DNA of 55,951 bases from an uncultured Bacteroidia bacterium (GCA_902762655.1 CACWOZ010000023.1:1-55951); one strand, 5' to 3'. Shown: positions 26,674 through 39,168, numbered from the stretch's first letter. The notes: a model not told the origin generated them from the letters alone. Program-made: numbers and translations.

Positions 26674-27870
26674 ATGGCAAAAGAAACATTCGTAAGAACC
26701 AAACCGCACGTCAACATCGGTACTATCGGCCACGTTGACCACGGCAAGACCACCCTTACCGCTGCTATCACCAAGGTGCTCGCAGCCCGCGTAAAGGGTA
26801 ACGAAGGCAAGATCAAGTCCTTCGACCAGATCGACAACGCTCCTGAAGAGAAAGAGCGTGGTATTACCATCAACACCGCTCACGTTGAGTACGAGACCGA
26901 GACCCGTCACTATGCACACGTTGACTGCCCTGGCCACGCCGACTACGTGAAGAACATGGTTACCGGTGCCGCCCAGATGGATGGTGCAATCCTCGTTGTG
27001 GCTGCTACCGACGGTCCCATGCCCCAGACAAACGAGCACGTCCTTCTTGCCCGCCAGGTAAACGTACCTAAGATCGTCGTTTTCCTGAACAAGGTTGACC
27101 TCGTTGACGACCCTGAGATGCTTGACCTTGTTGAGATGGAAGTTCGCGACCTCCTCAACAAGTACAACTTCGACGGCGACAACGCTCCCGTCATCCGCGG
27201 TTCCGCCCTTGGCGCCCTCAACGGAGAGCCCGAGTGGGAAGACAAAGTCATGGAACTCATGAATGCTGTTGATGAGTACATCCCCATCCCTGTTCGTGAG
27301 AACGAGAAGCCTTTCCTCATGCCTATCGAGGACATCTTCTCCATCACCGGCCGTGGAACCGTTGTTACCGGACGTATCGAGACCGGTACCATCCACGTCA
27401 ACGATCCCGCTGAAATTGTCGGCTTCAATGACAAACCCAAGAACACCGTCGTCACCGGCGTCGAGATGTTCCGCAAGCTCCTCGATCAGGGTGAGGCTGG
27501 TGACAACGTAGGTCTCCTCCTCCGCGGTATCGACAAGAAAGAGGTCAAGCGTGGTGAAGTTATCGCCAAACCCGGTTCCATCACCCCTCACACCCACTTC
27601 CTTGGTCAGATTTACGTTCTGAAGAAAGAAGAAGGTGGCCGTCACACTCCTTTCCACAACAAGTATCGTCCTCAGTTCTTCATCCGTACCCTCGATGTTA
27701 CCGGTGAGATCTCTCTCCCCGAAGGCGTTGAGATGGTGATGCCTGGCGACAACGTGGAAATCAACGTGCAGCTCATCACTCCTGTAGCTCTTAACGAGGG
27801 TCTTCGTTTCGCTATCCGCGAAGGTGGCCGTACCGTTGGCGCAGGTCAGGTTATCAAGATTCTTGACTAA
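26674..27870 (+). CDS. tuf: Translation elongation factor Tu
   Basis: 398 residues. GTPase that carries aminoacyl-tRNA to the ribosome. G1 GHVDHGKT (about 19-26), switch [17 protein letters not shown]3 DCPGHAD, G4 NKVD, G5 SALGAL are all present; domains 2 and 3 follow, ending [14 protein letters not shown]. Preceded by an A/T-rich leader without Shine-Dalgarno, and probably transcribed with the tRNA cluster from the promoter at 26204-26234. Its codon use is strongly biased to C-ending codons, as in the ribosomal genes downstream. Confidence 0.99.
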   Translation: MAKETFVRTKPHVNIGTIGHVDHGKTTLTAAITKVLAARVKGNEGKIKSFDQIDNAPEEKERGITINTAHVEYETETRHYAHVDCPGHADYVKNMVTGAAQMDGAILVVAATDGPMPQTNEHVLLARQVNVPKIVVFLNKVDLVDDPEMLDLVEMEVRDLLNKYNFDGDNAPVIRGSALGALNGEPEWEDKVMELMNAVDEYIPIPVRENEKPFLMPIEDIFSITGRGTVVTGRIETGTIHVNDPAEIVGFNDKPKNTVVTGVEMFRKLLDQGEAGDNVGLLLRGIDKKEVKRGEVIAKPGSITPHTHFLGQIYVLKKEEGGRHTPFHNKYRPQFFIRTLDVTGEISLPEGVEMVMPGDNVEINVQLITPVALNEGLRFAIREGGRTVGAGQVIKILD

Positions 27871-27888
27871 TCCTGATTCTTACATCCG

Positions 27889-27921
27889 AGTGGGTTCCCC
27901 TGAAAGGGGCGCCCACTTTTT
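27889..27921 (+). terminator. Hairpin terminator after tuf
   Basis: AGTGGG...CCCACT stem enclosing a second CCCC/GGGG stem, followed by TTTTT, 18 bp after the tuf stop. The tRNA-Trp begins at the next base, so some read-through or processing is needed if the tRNA has no promoter of its own. Confidence 0.75.
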
Positions 27922-27992
27922 AGGGGAATAGAATAATGGTAATTCAGCGGTCTCCAAAACCGTCAATGTGGGTTCGATTCCTGCTTCCCCTG
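27922..27992 (+). tRNA. tRNA-Trp (anticodon CCA)
   Basis: Acceptor AGGGGAA/TTCCCCT, discriminator G, anticodon loop CTCCAAA, T-loop TTCGATT. It lies between tuf and secE, the arrangement widespread in bacteria. The 3' CCA is not encoded. Confidence 0.96.
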
Positions 27993-28036
27993 CAAAATAT
28001 CAAAGGTTACGATTTGGTAATCAATTAAATGTAAAG

Positions 28037-28225
28037 ATGAGAAAGTTTATCAATTACTTAAAAGAGTGCTATGTAGAGCTCGTCAAGAAGACTACGTGGC
28101 CTACCTGGCAGAAGTTGCAGAGTTCTGCGCTCCTCGTCATGGTGGCTACCGTCATCCTCGCGCTGATGCTCTTCATAATCGACTTCGCTTTCCAGCATCT
28201 GATGACCTTCATCTACACCCTGTAA
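28037..28225 (+). CDS. secE: Preprotein translocase subunit SecE
   Basis: 62 residues from ATG 28037; an upstream in-frame ATG lies in the tRNA and is not credible. Single-membrane-segment short form of SecE: amphipathic helix YLKECYVELVKKTTWPTWQKL with the conserved TWP, then one hydrophobic helix (LLVMVATVILALMLFIIDFAF). It clamps SecY in the inner-membrane translocon. First gene of the secE-nusG-rplKAJL unit. Confidence 0.96.
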   Translation: MRKFINYLKECYVELVKKTTWPTWQKLQSSALLVMVATVILALMLFIIDFAFQHLMTFIYTL

Positions 28226-28237
28226 ATTTTTACCGCG

Positions 28238-28804
28238 ATGGCTGAAATGAAATGGTATGTTCTGAGGGCGGCAGGCGGAAAGGAACGCAAGGCGAAGGAG
28301 TATCTCGAGAAAGAGATCGAGCGGAGCGGTATTGCCGACCAGGTGGGCCAGGTTCTGGTCCCGGTCAAGAAAGAAATAGTCACTAAGAACGGCAAGAGAA
28401 AAGCAGTTGACAAACTGCTCTTCCCTGGCTATGTGCTTATTCAGGCAACCCTCAGCCCGATGCTTGAGAACATCATCCGCAACCTGGTTCCCGGAATGTC
28501 CGGCTTCCTTACAGAAAAGAAAACAATCAGCAGCACACAGGTAGAAAGGATCCCTGTACCTATCCGTGAGGACGAAGTACAGCGCATCCTCGGTGTACAG
28601 GACGAAAACGTCGACAACGCGGCTGAAACTGTAGTGAACTACGAAATCGGCGAATCTGTAAAGATTACCGACGGACCCTTCAGCGGCTTCAGCGGTACAG
28701 TGGACGAGATTCTGGAAGACAGGAGCAAAGTCAAGGTTATCGTGGTCATTTTCGGCCGTAAGACTCAGCTCGAACTCAGCTTTACACAAGTAACTAAAGA
28801 ATAA
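28238..28804 (+). CDS. nusG: Transcription termination/antitermination factor NusG
   Basis: 188 residues. NGN domain ([19 protein letters not shown] at the start, [10 protein letters not shown]), then the KOW domain with [13 protein letters not shown] (about 145-160) and [17 protein letters not shown] at the end. It binds the RNA polymerase clamp and links transcription with Rho or ribosomes. It begins 12 bp after secE. Complete, normal length for the phylum. Confidence 0.98.
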   Translation: MAEMKWYVLRAAGGKERKAKEYLEKEIERSGIADQVGQVLVPVKKEIVTKNGKRKAVDKLLFPGYVLIQATLSPMLENIIRNLVPGMSGFLTEKKTISSTQVERIPVPIREDEVQRILGVQDENVDNAAETVVNYEIGESVKITDGPFSGFSGTVDEILEDRSKVKVIVVIFGRKTQLELSFTQVTKE

Positions 28805-28813
28805 CAAGTAAAA

Positions 28814-29257
28814 ATGGCAAAAGAAGTTACCGGATTTATCAAGCTCCAGATCAAAGGCGGAGCAGCTAACCCTGCGCCCCCGGTCGGACCGGCCCTCGGT
28901 TCCAAAGGCTTGAACATTATGGACTTCTGCAAGGCTTTCAATGCAGCCACGCAGGCCCAGGCTGGCAAAGTCCTCCCTGTGGTTATCACAGTCTATTCCG
29001 ACAAATCCTTCACATTCGAAGTAAAGCAGCCCCCCGTGGCAGTTTCTCTCAAGGAAGCAGCAAAGATCAGCAAGGCTTCCGGCGAGCCTAACCGCAAGAA
29101 GGTGGCATCCGTTACCTGGGACCAGGTAAAGGCTATCGCAGAAGGAAAGATGCCGGACCTCAACTGCTTCACACTTGCTTCGGCAATGAGAATGGTTGCA
29201 GGCACAGCAAGAAGTATGGGTATCACCATTACCGGTGAATTTCCCGCAGACCTTTAA
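28814..29257 (+). CDS. rplK: 50S ribosomal protein L11
   Basis: 147 residues. N-terminal domain with [20 protein letters not shown], the proline-rich loop contacted by release and elongation factors, and C-terminal rRNA-binding domain ending in ARSMGITI. Part of the L11-L1-L10-L7/L12 block. Nine bases separate it from nusG. Confidence 0.99.
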   Translation: MAKEVTGFIKLQIKGGAANPAPPVGPALGSKGLNIMDFCKAFNAATQAQAGKVLPVVITVYSDKSFTFEVKQPPVAVSLKEAAKISKASGEPNRKKVASVTWDQVKAIAEGKMPDLNCFTLASAMRMVAGTARSMGITITGEFPADL

Positions 29258-29269
29258 TGAACACACGCT

Positions 29270-29974
29270 ATGAGCAAGGCAACGAAAAATCAGAAAGTGG
29301 TGATGGCCAAGTTCGACCACACCCAGGTTTATCCTCTCGCACAGGCGTGCGCTCTCCTGAAGGATATTACTTATACCAAATTCGACGCTACAGTCGAACT
29401 CCATGTGAATCTTGGTGTCGACCCTCGTAAGGCCAACCAGATGATCCGCGGCGTCGTCACTCTCCCTCACGGAACCGGTAAGGTAGTCCGCGTACTTGCG
29501 CTCTGCACCCCCGACAAGGAGGACGAAGCAAAGGCGGCAGGAGCCGACTATGTAGGACTCGACGAGTACATCGAGAAGATCAAGGGCGGTTGGACTGACA
29601 TTGACGTTATCGTCTGCACCCCTTCCGTAATGGCAAAAGTCGGTGCTCTCGGTAAGATTCTCGGTCCCCGCGGCCTCATGCCGAACCCCAAGACCGGTAC
29701 GGTCACCATGGAAATCGGCAATGCTGTAAAGGATGTCAAGGGCGGTAAGATCGATTTCAAGGTCGACAAGACCGGTATCGTTCACACCGGAATCGGCAAG
29801 GTTTCTTTCACTCCCGAGCAGATCTACCAGAATGCTGCAGAGGTGCTGAATGCAATCTCCAAACTCAAGCCCCAGGCCCTCAAAGGCACTTATATGAAGA
29901 GTTGCGCTGTCGCTACAACAATGAGCCCCGGCGTTAAAGTTGACCTCAAGGCATTCCTCAACGGTGCCGAGTAA
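29270..29974 (+). CDS. rplA: 50S ribosomal protein L1
   Basis: 234 residues. Signature regions [21 protein letters not shown] and [15 protein letters not shown] are present. It forms the mobile L1 stalk at the E site. In many bacteria L1 represses its own operon through a leader site; no such site was identified here. It follows rplK by 12 bp. Confidence 0.99.
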   Translation: MSKATKNQKVVMAKFDHTQVYPLAQACALLKDITYTKFDATVELHVNLGVDPRKANQMIRGVVTLPHGTGKVVRVLALCTPDKEDEAKAAGADYVGLDEYIEKIKGGWTDIDVIVCTPSVMAKVGALGKILGPRGLMPNPKTGTVTMEIGNAVKDVKGGKIDFKVDKTGIVHTGIGKVSFTPEQIYQNAAEVLNAISKLKPQALKGTYMKSCAVATTMSPGVKVDLKAFLNGAE

Positions 29975-29986
29975 AAATTGGGAATT

Positions 29987-30511
29987 ATGAAGAAAGAACT
30001 TAAAAATCAGGTTATTGAGAGCATCTCGGCCGAGTTGAAGGAATATCCCAATTTCTATATTACGGACATCGCCGGACTCAATGCCGGTCAGACTTCCAAA
30101 CTCCGCCGCGAATGCTTCGAGAAGGGCATCAAGCTCAGCGTTGTGAAGAACACCCTCTTCACCCATGTCCTCAAGGCTTCCGGAAACGCCGAACTCGAGT
30201 CTCTCATCGAGACCCTCGTAGGCAATACCGCTATCATGTACACCACCAGCGCCAACGCGCCTGCGAAACTCATCAAGGATTGGCAGAAGAAAGGCGAGAA
30301 ACCCGCTCTCAAAGGTGCTTACGTACAGGAATGCGCATTTATAGGTGCTGACAAACTCGACGAACTCGTTGCTATCAAGAGCAAGGAAGAACTCATCGGC
30401 GACATCATCGCTCTCCTCCAGAGCCCTGTACAGCGTGTACTCGGCGCTCTGCAGAGCGGCGGCCAGACCATCGCCGGAGTTGTCAAGACCCTCGAAGAAA
30501 AAAATCAGTAA
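29987..30511 (+). CDS. rplJ: 50S ribosomal protein L10
   Basis: 174 residues from ATG 29987 (MKKELKNQVIESISAEL); a TTG nine bases upstream is in frame but less likely. The N-terminal domain binds 23S rRNA (TDIAGLNAGQTSKLRR, VVKNTLF) and the C-terminal helix (GALQSGGQTIAGVVKTLEEK) docks L7/L12 dimers. It follows rplA by 12 bp. Confidence 0.98.
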   Translation: MKKELKNQVIESISAELKEYPNFYITDIAGLNAGQTSKLRRECFEKGIKLSVVKNTLFTHVLKASGNAELESLIETLVGNTAIMYTTSANAPAKLIKDWQKKGEKPALKGAYVQECAFIGADKLDELVAIKSKEELIGDIIALLQSPVQRVLGALQSGGQTIAGVVKTLEEKNQ

Positions 30512-30544
30512 TAACAATAATAACAATTTAAAAAACAAACAATT

Positions 30545-30919
30545 ATGGCAGATGTAAAAGCACTTGCAGAAGAGTTGGTAAACTTGACTGTCAAAGACGT
30601 TCAGGAACTTGCTAAGGTCCTCAAGGAAGAATATGGTATCGAGCCCGCAGCCGCTGCAGTAGCAGTAGCAGGCCCCGCAGCAGCCGCTGACGCAGCTCCT
30701 GCAGAGCAGACTGAGTTCGACGTTATCCTTACCAGCGCCGGTCAGGCCAAGCTTCAGGTGATCAAGGTCGTCAAGGAAGCTCTCGGTCTCGGACTTAAGG
30801 AAGCTAAGGATCTTGTTGACGGTGCTCCCAAGGCTGTTAAGGAGAAAGTCTCCAAGGCTGAGGCTGAGCAGCTCAAGGCTACCCTCGAGGAAGCTGGAGC
30901 AGAGGTCGAGGTTAAGTAA
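30545..30919 (+). CDS. rplL: 50S ribosomal protein L7/L12
   Basis: 124 residues. N-terminal dimerisation helix ([26 protein letters not shown]), Ala-rich hinge, and C-terminal factor-binding domain ([27 protein letters not shown]). The 33-bp leader is A-rich (AATTTAAAAAACAAACAATT), the type of strong, Shine-Dalgarno-free start found in Bacteroidota and suited to the multi-copy need for this protein. Confidence 0.99.
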   Translation: MADVKALAEELVNLTVKDVQELAKVLKEEYGIEPAAAAVAVAGPAAAADAAPAEQTEFDVILTSAGQAKLQVIKVVKEALGLGLKEAKDLVDGAPKAVKEKVSKAEAEQLKATLEEAGAEVEVK

Positions 30920-30950
30920 CTTCGCCCCCTCCCTTGCAAGGGACAAAACA

Positions 30951-30988
30951 GGTTTAGAGCCGGGGATAAAAGGCTCTAAACCTTTTTT
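30951..30988 (+). terminator. Strong intrinsic terminator between rplL and rpoB
   Basis: GGTTTAGAGCC (30951-30961) and GGCTCTAAACC (30972-30982) form a perfect 11-bp stem with a 10-base loop, followed by TTTTTT. It is 31 bp after rplL and 36 bp before rpoB. A stem this good should stop most transcripts or act as an attenuator setting the ribosomal protein to polymerase ratio. Confidence 0.9.
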
Positions 30989-31024
30989 CCGTCTAAAAAT
31001 TATTTATTTCCTTAAGGCAGATTT

Positions 31025-34000
31025 ATGTCAAAAAAGACCCAACCGAAGCGAATTAATTTCGCAAGCTCCAAAATACTGGAATACCCTGATCTGCTTGAGG
31101 TCCAGTTGAAGTCCTTCAAGGATTTCCTTCAACTTGAGACCACTCCTGAAAGCAGGAAGAATGAAGGTCTGTATCAGGTCTTCCAGGAAATATTCCCCAT
31201 CGAGGACATGCGGAACAGTTACAAATTGGAGTTCATCGATTATTTCGTGGACCCGCCGCAGTATTCGATAGAGGAATGTCTTGAGAGAGGGCTGTCCTAC
31301 AGTGTTCCTCTGAAGGCAAAACTCCGCCTTTCGTGCACCGACTCGGAGCATGAGGATTTCGACACCAAGGTCCAGGACGTTTACCTTGGCGACATCCCCT
31401 ACATGACACCGGGCGGCACATTCGTTATCAACGGTTCGGAGCGCATCATAGTATCGCAGCTCCACCGTTCCCCGGGCGTGTTCTTCGACCAGACACAACA
31501 CGCCAACGGCACGAAACTCTACTCCGCCAGAATTATCCCTATCAAGGGTTCCTGGATAGAGTTTGCAAGCGACATCAACAATGTGATGTTCGCCTACATC
31601 GACCGTAAGAAAAAACTTCCTGTAACCACTCTGCTGAGGGCCATCGGATTCAACTCCGATAAGGATATCATCAATATCTTCGACCTTGCCGACGAAGTTG
31701 CAGTAAACAAGAAGACCCTTAAGGCCAACGAAGGCCGCAAACTCGCTGCCAAGGTGCTCAAGACCTGGACAGAAGACTTCGAGGATGAAGATACCGGCGA
31801 GGTCATCCCTATCGAGCGTACGCTCCCCATCGTGGAAAGGGATGCCGTCCTTGACGATGAAACCATCGACGCGATTCTCGATACCGATGTCAAGAGCATT
31901 CTCCTCCAGAAGGACGAAGCCAGCACCAGCGAGTACGCCATCATTTTCAACACACTCCAGAAGGATCCTACCAACACGGAAATCGAGGCTGTGAACTACA
32001 TCTACAAACAGTTGCGCAACAGCGAACCGCCAGATGAGAACACCGCCCGCGACGTGATCGACAAACTCTTCTTCAGCGAAAAGCGCTACGACCTCGGCAA
32101 TGTGGGCCGTTTCCGCCTCAACCGCAAACTTGGCCTGGACACCGACGAAAATCTCCGCGTGCTCACCAAGGAAGACTTCATCGAGATCGTGAAATACCTC
32201 ATCCGTCTAATCAACGGTAAGGCCACTGTGGATGACATCGACCACCTGAGCAACCGTCGCGTCCGTACTGTAGGCGAGCAACTTGCCAACCAGTTCAGCG
32301 TAGGCCTCAACAGGATGGCCCGTACCATTCGCGAAAGGATGAACGTCCGCGACAGCGAGCAGTTCACTCCCTCCGACCTCATCAATTCGAGGGGTCTCTC
32401 TTCCGTGATCAACTCGTTCTTCGGCACCAGCCAGTTGAGCCAGTTCATGGACCAGACCAACCCTCTGGCAGAGATCACCCACAAGAGGCGTCTCTCCGCA
32501 CTCGGCCCCGGTGGTCTTTCCCGCGACCGTGCAGGATTCGAGGTGCGTGACGTGCACTACACCCACTACGGCCGTCTCTGCCCTATCGAAAGTCCTGAAG
32601 GACCTAACATCGGTCTTATCTCCAGCCTTTGCGTGTATGCGCGCATCGACTCCCTCGGCTTCATCGAAACTCCTTACCGCGATGTCAAGGACGGAAAGGT
32701 GGATCTGAGCGCTGCCGGCACACATTATATGACCGCTGAGGACGAGGAGAACAAATATGTGTCACTTGCCAACGTGAAGATGGATGACGACGGAAACATC
32801 CTTGACGACCGCATCCAGTGCCGTCTCGAGGCCGATTTCCCTGTCGTTACCAAGGAGGAAGTGGATTATATGGACGTGGCCCCGAACCAGATGGCTTCCG
32901 TGGCGGCTTCCCTGATTCCATTCCTCGAGCACGACGATGCGCACCGCGCCCTCATGGGAGCGAACATGATGCGTCAGGCAGTTCCTCTTCTCAAACCCGA
33001 ATCCCCTATCGTGGGCACCGGACTCGAGGAGCGCGTCTGCCTGGATTCCCGCACCCAGTTCATCGCGGAGCGCAAGGGTGAAGTCACCTACGTCGATGCC
33101 AATGAAATCCACGTCAAGTACGCCCGTACCGAAGATGAAGCCTTCGTCAGCTTCACTCCGGAAGAGACGATATACAAACTCCCCAACTACCGCAGGACCA
33201 ACCAGAGCACTACCGTCACTCTCCGTCCAATCGTCCGCAAGGGCGACAAGGTCGAGAAGGGCCAGGTGCTGACCGAAGGTTATGCGACACAGAACGGGGA
33301 ACTTGCTCTCGGACGCAACCTGAAAGTGGCCTTCATGCCTTGGAAGGGATACAACTACGAGGACGCCATCGTGCTTTCCGAAGAGATGGTGAAATGGGAT
33401 ATCCTTACATCCGTACACGTCGACGAGTACCTCACCGAGGTGCGTGACACCAAGCGCGGAATGGAGGAACTCACTTCCGATATCCCGAACGTCAGCGAAG
33501 ATGCCACCAAAGATCTTGACAAGAATGGTATCGTACGCGTAGGTGCCCACCTCGAGCCCGGTGACATCATGGTCGGTAAAATCACTCCTAAGGGAGAAAG
33601 CGACCCTTCACCTGAGGAGAAACTCCTCAAGGCCATCTTCGGCGACAAGGCCGGCGATGTAAAGGATGCATCCCTCAAGGCAAACCCTTCGCTCAGCGGT
33701 ACCGTCATCAAGACCGCCCTCTATGCTAAACTCAGCAAGGAAAGCGGCAAGAAAGGCGCATCCAAGAACGACATCAAGACACGTTCCGAAATCCGCGAGG
33801 CGGAATTCAGGGCCAAGGCAGAGAAACTCCGCGCAGAATTCCTGAAGAAACTCGAAATCCTCACAAAGGACAAGAAGAGCGCAGGAATCTTCGATATCTT
33901 CGGCGTCGAGGTTGTCGCCAAGGACAAGAAGTTCACCAAGGAAATCCTTGCGAACATCGAATACGACAATGTGAATACCGGCAAGTGGACTAACGAGAAG

Positions 34001-34846
34001 GATACCAACCTCCTTATCCACGACCTCATCAACAATTACTGCATCACTCTCAAGAACGAGGCCGCGGTATGCAAGAGGGAAGTGGACCAGATCAAGGTCG
34101 GTGACAATCTTCCTCCCGCAGTCATGCAGATTGCAAAGGTATACGTTGCAAAGAAGCGCAAGATCACCGTCGGTGACAAGATGGCAGGACGACACGGAAA
34201 CAAGGGTATCGTTGCCAAGATTGTCCGCCGTGAGGACATGCCGTTCCTCGAGGACGGAACTCCGGTCGACATCGTACTCAACCCTCTGGGCGTGCCTTCC
34301 CGTATGAACCTCGGCCAGATCTACGAAACCGTGCTCGGTTGGGCCGGCAGCCGTCTTGGCGTGAAGTTCAGCACTCCTATCTTCGACGGTGCAAGCAACG
34401 AGGAAATCGCTGCATATACCGACAAGGCAGGTGTTCCCCGCTATGGCAAGACAAGGCTCCGCGATGGCGGCACCGGTGACTGGTTCGACCAGCCCGCAAC
34501 CGTCGGCGTCATCTATATGATCAAACTCGGCCATATGGTTGACGACAAGATGCACGCCCGTTCCATCGGTCCTTACTCCCTCATCACCCAGCAGCCTCTC
34601 GGAGGCAAGGCCCAGTTCGGCGGCCAGCGTTTCGGTGAAATGGAGGTCTGGGCCCTCGAGGCCTTCGGCGCAGCAAATGTGCTCCAGGAAATCCTCACCG
34701 TCAAGTCCGACGACGTGACGGGACGCAGCAAGACATACGAGGCCATCGTCAAGGGTGACCCGATGCCGCCTGCAGGAATTCCCGAATCGCTGAATGTGCT
34801 GCTGCACGAACTCAGAGGCCTTGGTCTAAAGGTTACGTTGGAATAG
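31025..34846 (+). CDS. rpoB: DNA-directed RNA polymerase subunit beta
   Basis: 1273 residues, standard for Bacteroidota. The rifampicin-binding cluster reads [18 protein letters not shown] then [13 protein letters not shown]; Asp, His and Ser at the usual resistance positions (E. coli D516, H526, S531) are the sensitive-type residues. Also [41 protein letters not shown] and the C-terminal [12 protein letters not shown]. Forms the catalytic core with beta prime. Starts 36 bp after the strong terminator; no clear separate promoter box was recognised in the gap. rpoC follows after 24 bp. Confidence 0.99.
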   Translation: MSKKTQPKRINFASSKILEYPDLLEVQLKSFKDFLQLETTPESRKNEGLYQVFQEIFPIEDMRNSYKLEFIDYFVDPPQYSIEECLERGLSYSVPLKAKLRLSCTDSEHEDFDTKVQDVYLGDIPYMTPGGTFVINGSERIIVSQLHRSPGVFFDQTQHANGTKLYSARIIPIKGSWIEFASDINNVMFAYIDRKKKLPVTTLLRAIGFNSDKDIINIFDLADEVAVNKKTLKANEGRKLAAKVLKTWTEDFEDEDTGEVIPIERTLPIVERDAVLDDETIDAILDTDVKSILLQKDEASTSEYAIIFNTLQKDPTNTEIEAVNYIYKQLRNSEPPDENTARDVIDKLFFSEKRYDLGNVGRFRLNRKLGLDTDENLRVLTKEDFIEIVKYLIRLINGKATVDDIDHLSNRRVRTVGEQLANQFSVGLNRMARTIRERMNVRDSEQFTPSDLINSRGLSSVINSFFGTSQLSQFMDQTNPLAEITHKRRLSALGPGGLSRDRAGFEVRDVHYTHYGRLCPIESPEGPNIGLISSLCVYARIDSLGFIETPYRDVKDGKVDLSAAGTHYMTAEDEENKYVSLANVKMDDDGNILDDRIQCRLEADFPVVTKEEVDYMDVAPNQMASVAASLIPFLEHDDAHRALMGANMMRQAVPLLKPESPIVGTGLEERVCLDSRTQFIAERKGEVTYVDANEIHVKYARTEDEAFVSFTPEETIYKLPNYRRTNQSTTVTLRPIVRKGDKVEKGQVLTEGYATQNGELALGRNLKVAFMPWKGYNYEDAIVLSEEMVKWDILTSVHVDEYLTEVRDTKRGMEELTSDIPNVSEDATKDLDKNGIVRVGAHLEPGDIMVGKITPKGESDPSPEEKLLKAIFGDKAGDVKDASLKANPSLSGTVIKTALYAKLSKESGKKGASKNDIKTRSEIREAEFRAKAEKLRAEFLKKLEILTKDKKSAGIFDIFGVEVVAKDKKFTKEILANIEYDNVNTGKWTNEKDTNLLIHDLINNYCITLKNEAAVCKREVDQIKVGDNLPPAVMQIAKVYVAKKRKITVGDKMAGRHGNKGIVAKIVRREDMPFLEDGTPVDIVLNPLGVPSRMNLGQIYETVLGWAGSRLGVKFSTPIFDGASNEEIAAYTDKAGVPRYGKTRLRDGGTGDWFDQPATVGVIYMIKLGHMVDDKMHARSIGPYSLITQQPLGGKAQFGGQRFGEMEVWALEAFGAANVLQEILTVKSDDVTGRSKTYEAIVKGDPMPPAGIPESLNVLLHELRGLGLKVTLE

Positions 34847-34870
34847 TATAACGGATAATCGAACAAGAAT

Positions 34871-37800
34871 ATGCCTAATTTCAATAATAGAGATAATAAG
34901 GTAAAGAGCAATTTCCAGACGATCAGCATCTCGCTGGCATCTCCTGAAGACATCATAGAAAGGAGTTGCGGAGAGGTCTTGAAGCCGGAAACCGTCAACT
35001 ACCGTACATACAAGCCGGAACGCGACGGTCTCTTCTGCGAGAAGATCTTCGGTCCTACCAAGGACTACGAGTGCTATTGCGGAAAATACAAGAGGATTCG
35101 CTACCGCGGCATCGTATGCGACCGCTGCGGTGTGGAGGTTACCGAGAAGAAGGTACGCCGCGAGAGGATGGGTCACATCACCCTCACCGTTCCCGTTGCG
35201 CATATCTGGTATTTCAAGAGTGCCCCCAACAAGATATCCGCCGTGCTCGGAATTCCTTCCAAGAAACTGGAATCGGTTATCTACTACGAGAAGTACATCG
35301 TGACCCGCCAGGGCGCCAGCGACGTTCCCAAGTACGAACTCCTCGCAGAGGACGAGTACCTCGACGTGCTTGCAAAACTCCCCGGCAACGAGAATCTTTC
35401 CGACTCCGATCCCGACAAGTTCATCGCCAAGATGGGTGCGGAAGGAATCTACGATCTCCTCAAGGAAATCGACCCCGAGCAGCTCTGCTATGAACTCCGC
35501 CAGAAGATGCTGGTAGAAACCTCGCAGCAGCGCAAGGCCGAAATCCTCAAACGCCTCCAGGTAGTCAAGTGGTTCCAGGAGAGCAAGCGTGTAAACCGTC
35601 CCGAATGGATGATCATGAAGGTGATTCCGGTCATTCCCCCGGATCTCCGCCCTCTGGTTCCCCTCGACGGCGGCCGCTTCGCAACCTCCGATATCAACGA
35701 TCTCTACCGTCGCGTAATAATCCGCAACAACCGTCTCAAGAAACTCATCGAGATCAAGGCTCCCGAAGTCATTCTCCGCAACGAGAAACGTATGCTTCAG
35801 GAAGCCGTCGACAGTCTCTTCGACAACTCCAAGAAGAGTTCCGCGGTCAAGAGCGAGAGCAACCGCGCCCTCAAGAGCCTTTCCGACTCCCTGAAGGGCA
35901 AGCAGGGACGCTTCCGCCAGAACCTCCTCGGTAAGCGCGTGGATTACTCCGCACGTTCCGTCATCGTGGTAGGCCCCGAGCTCAACATGCATGAGTGCGG
36001 TCTGCCCAAGTTCATGGCTGCAGAGCTCTACAAGCCTTTCATCATCCGCAAACTCATCGAGCGCGGCATTGTGAAGACCGTAAAGAGCGCAAAGAAGATC
36101 GTCGACCGCAAGGATCCTGTTATCTGGGACATCCTCGAGAATGTGATGAAGGGTCACCCCGTGCTCCTCAACCGTGCACCTACCCTCCACCGCCTCGGTA
36201 TCCAGGCATTCCAGCCCAGGATGATCGAAGGCAAGGCTATCCAGCTGCACCCGCTCGCATGTACGGCATTCAACGCCGACTTCGACGGTGACCAGATGGC
36301 TGTCCACCTCCCTCTCGGCAACGCCGCAATCATGGAGGCACAGCTTCTGATGCTCGGAAGCCACAACATTCTCAACCCCGCAAACGGAGCCCCTATCACC
36401 GTTCCTTCCCAGGATATGGTGCTCGGACTCTACTATATTACCAAGGTTCGCCCCGGTGCCAAGGGAGAAGGCCTGACCTTCTACGGCCCCGAGGAGGTGA
36501 TCATTGCCTATAACGAGAAGGTTATCGACATGCACGCAGAAATCAAGGTCCGCGTACCTGCCGACAAGATGGATCCTTCCAAGGGCACCCAGATCATCAA
36601 GACCACCGCAGGCCGCATCATCGTGAACCAGTACGTTCCGGACGAAGTTCCCTATGTGAACGAAGTTCTCGGAAAGAAGGCCCTGCGCAACATCATCACC
36701 CTGGTAATCAAAAACACCGGTGTGACCCGCACCGCGAAGTTCCTCGACGATATCAAGAACCTCGGATACGACCAGGCATTCCGTGCCGGTATCTCCTTCA
36801 ACCTCGGCGACGTCATCATCCCCAAAGAGAAAGACCAGCTGATTGACGAAGGCTACAAGCAGGTTGGCGACATCAAGAACAACTACGCGATGGGTTTCAT
36901 CACCAACAACGAGCGCTACAACAAAGTCATCGACCTCTGGACGGGTATAGACAACAAACTGACCGGCATAGTGACCAAACAGATTTCCGCCGACCAGCAA
37001 GGTTTCAACCCTGTGTTCATGATGCTTGACTCCGGCGCCCGTGGTTCAACCCAGCAGATCAAGCAGCTTTGCGGCATGCGAGGCCTTATGGCCAAGCCGC
37101 AGAAGAGCGGTGCAGCCGGCGCAGAGATCATCGAGAACCCTATCATCTCCAACCTTAAGGAAGGTATGACGGTGCTCGAGTACTTCATCTCCACGCACGG
37201 TGCACGTAAAGGTCTTGCCGATACCGCCCTCAAGACCGCCGATGCAGGTTACCTGACAAGGCGTCTGGTGGACGTGTCGCACGACGTGATCATTACAGAA
37301 GAAGACTGCGGTACGCTCCGCGGACTTATCGCAACCGCCATCAAGAACAAGGATGAGGTTGTAGAGAGTCTCGGCGAACGTATCCTCGGCCGTACTACGG
37401 TGCACGACATATTCAATCCTCTCACTGGAGAACTCATCCTGCACGCAGGGGAGGAAATCCGCGAGAAGGAAGCAGAACTTATCGACTCCCTGCCCATCGA
37501 GCAGGTGGAAATCCGCAGCGTTCTCACTTGCGAAAGCCGTCACGGTGTATGCGCCAAGTGCTACGGACGCAACCTTGCCACCAGCCGCATGGTCGAAAAG
37601 GGAGAGGTCGTCGGTGTCATCGCCGCACAGTCCATCGGTGAACCTGGTACCCAGCTTACACTGCGTACCTTCCACGTCGGTGGTACTGCCGGCGGTTCCG
37701 TGGTCGACTCTTCGATCGACTCCAAGTACGAAGGACGCCTCGAGTTCGAGGAACTCCGTACCATCGAGCGCGTCGGAGACGATGCCACATCAGAGACAGT

Positions 37801-39124
37801 CGTCGTCAGCCGCATGACCGAACTTCGCATAGTGGACGAGAATACCGGCTACGCTTATTCTCAGTACGATATTCCTTACGGCGCCATCCTCTTCAAGAAA
37901 GACGGTGACAAGGTGCGCAAGGGAGACCGTATCTGCGAATGGGATCCTTACAATGCAGTTACCCTCGTGGAAACTGCCGGCAAGGTGGCCTTCGAGAACA
38001 TGATTGAGGGCGTAACCTTCCGTAAGGACAATGCGGATGAGTTCAGCATGAGCACCGACAAGGTGATTATCGAGAGCAAGGACAAGACCAAGAACCCGAC
38101 CCTGGTGATTCTCGGCGAAGGTGGAGAAACCCTAAGGACTTACAACCTTCCTGTGGGCGCCCACGTCACCGTAGAAAACGGAAGCGATGTGCGTATCGGC
38201 GAGATCATTATCAAGATCCCCCGCGCAATCGGCAAAGCATCCGATATCACCGGCGGTCTGCCGCGTGTCACCGAACTCTTCGAAGCCCGCAATCCTTCCA
38301 ACCCTGCCATCCTTTCCGAAATCAACGGCGAGGTCATCATGGGCAAGGTCAAGAGGGGTAACCGCGAGATTGTTGTGAAGAACAAGAGTGGCATCGAGAA
38401 GCATTATCTCGTGCCATTGACCAAGCAGATCCTCGTGCAGGAGAACGACTACGTCAAGGCGGGAACTCCGCTTTCCGACGGAGGCGTCTCCCCTACCGAC
38501 ATTCTCAACATCCTCGGCCCCGTTAAGGCTCAGGAATACATTGTGAATGAGGTTCAGGCAGTGTATCGTCTGCAGGGTGTGAAGATCAACGACAAGCATT
38601 TCGAGATCATCGTACGCCAGATGATGCGCAAAGTGGAAATCACCAATCCCGGTGACACCGAATTCCTGCAGGATGAACTCGTGGACAAGAGCCGCTTCAT
38701 GGATGTGAACGACGCTATCTACGGCAAGTTCCTTGTGCTGGAACCCGGTGACAGCGAGCGCTATGTAATGGGCGACCTCGTCAGCGCACGCGATTTGCGC
38801 AGCGAGAACACCTCTCTCGAGCGTCAGGGCCGCAAGGGCATCACTGCCCGTCCGGCAGAACCCGCAACCGCTCGGCTGATGCTGCAGGGTATTACCCGCG
38901 CCGCTCTCCGCACCAACAGTTTCATCTCCGCCGCTTCCTTCCAGGAAACCACGAAAGTGCTCAGCGAAGCCGCCATCCGCGGCCGCGTCGACCACCTCGA
39001 GGGCCTCAAGGAGAACGTCATCTGCGGACACCTGATTCCTGCAGGTACCGGTCTTTCCGATTACCAGGATATCGTGGTCGGCCGCAAGGACGAATCGGTG
39101 CAGGATCAACTGATGGATCTGTAG
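34871..39124 (+). CDS. rpoC: DNA-directed RNA polymerase subunit beta prime
   Basis: 1417 residues. N-terminal zinc ribbon ([20 protein letters not shown], about 65-85), the Mg-binding [12 protein letters not shown] (about 470), bridge helix and trigger loop region ([20 protein letters not shown]), second zinc site ([16 protein letters not shown]) and [15 protein letters not shown]. It supplies the active-site aspartates of RNA polymerase. Ends with a classical hairpin terminator 16 bp after the stop. Confidence 0.99.
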   Translation: MPNFNNRDNKVKSNFQTISISLASPEDIIERSCGEVLKPETVNYRTYKPERDGLFCEKIFGPTKDYECYCGKYKRIRYRGIVCDRCGVEVTEKKVRRERMGHITLTVPVAHIWYFKSAPNKISAVLGIPSKKLESVIYYEKYIVTRQGASDVPKYELLAEDEYLDVLAKLPGNENLSDSDPDKFIAKMGAEGIYDLLKEIDPEQLCYELRQKMLVETSQQRKAEILKRLQVVKWFQESKRVNRPEWMIMKVIPVIPPDLRPLVPLDGGRFATSDINDLYRRVIIRNNRLKKLIEIKAPEVILRNEKRMLQEAVDSLFDNSKKSSAVKSESNRALKSLSDSLKGKQGRFRQNLLGKRVDYSARSVIVVGPELNMHECGLPKFMAAELYKPFIIRKLIERGIVKTVKSAKKIVDRKDPVIWDILENVMKGHPVLLNRAPTLHRLGIQAFQPRMIEGKAIQLHPLACTAFNADFDGDQMAVHLPLGNAAIMEAQLLMLGSHNILNPANGAPITVPSQDMVLGLYYITKVRPGAKGEGLTFYGPEEVIIAYNEKVIDMHAEIKVRVPADKMDPSKGTQIIKTTAGRIIVNQYVPDEVPYVNEVLGKKALRNIITLVIKNTGVTRTAKFLDDIKNLGYDQAFRAGISFNLGDVIIPKEKDQLIDEGYKQVGDIKNNYAMGFITNNERYNKVIDLWTGIDNKLTGIVTKQISADQQGFNPVFMMLDSGARGSTQQIKQLCGMRGLMAKPQKSGAAGAEIIENPIISNLKEGMTVLEYFISTHGARKGLADTALKTADAGYLTRRLVDVSHDVIITEEDCGTLRGLIATAIKNKDEVVESLGERILGRTTVHDIFNPLTGELILHAGEEIREKEAELIDSLPIEQVEIRSVLTCESRHGVCAKCYGRNLATSRMVEKGEVVGVIAAQSIGEPGTQLTLRTFHVGGTAGGSVVDSSIDSKYEGRLEFEELRTIERVGDDATSETVVVSRMTELRIVDENTGYAYSQYDIPYGAILFKKDGDKVRKGDRICEWDPYNAVTLVETAGKVAFENMIEGVTFRKDNADEFSMSTDKVIIESKDKTKNPTLVILGEGGETLRTYNLPVGAHVTVENGSDVRIGEIIIKIPRAIGKASDITGGLPRVTELFEARNPSNPAILSEINGEVIMGKVKRGNREIVVKNKSGIEKHYLVPLTKQILVQENDYVKAGTPLSDGGVSPTDILNILGPVKAQEYIVNEVQAVYRLQGVKINDKHFEIIVRQMMRKVEITNPGDTEFLQDELVDKSRFMDVNDAIYGKFLVLEPGDSERYVMGDLVSARDLRSENTSLERQGRKGITARPAEPATARLMLQGITRAALRTNSFISAASFQETTKVLSEAAIRGRVDHLEGLKENVICGHLIPAGTGLSDYQDIVVGRKDESVQDQLMDL

Positions 39125-39140
39125 CGATCTGAACGATCAA

Positions 39141-39168
39141 GGCCCGCTCGATTGAGCGGGCCTTTTTT
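39141..39168 (+). terminator. Intrinsic terminator after rpoC
   Basis: GGCCCGCTC-GATT-GAGCGGGCC, perfect 9-bp GC-rich stem with a four-base loop, followed by TTTTTT. The convergent xth gene ends on the T tract, so it may insulate both directions. Confidence 0.93.

Noticed and set aside
28058-30946. Long open frame (over 900 codons) antisense to nusG, rplK, rplA, rplJ and rplL
   Set aside because: Created by the biased codon use of highly expressed genes; crosses several certain genes and its product looks like no protein family.
33608-37000. Long antisense open frames over rpoB and rpoC
   Set aside because: Same codon-bias effect; the sense strand is unambiguously rpoB/rpoC.
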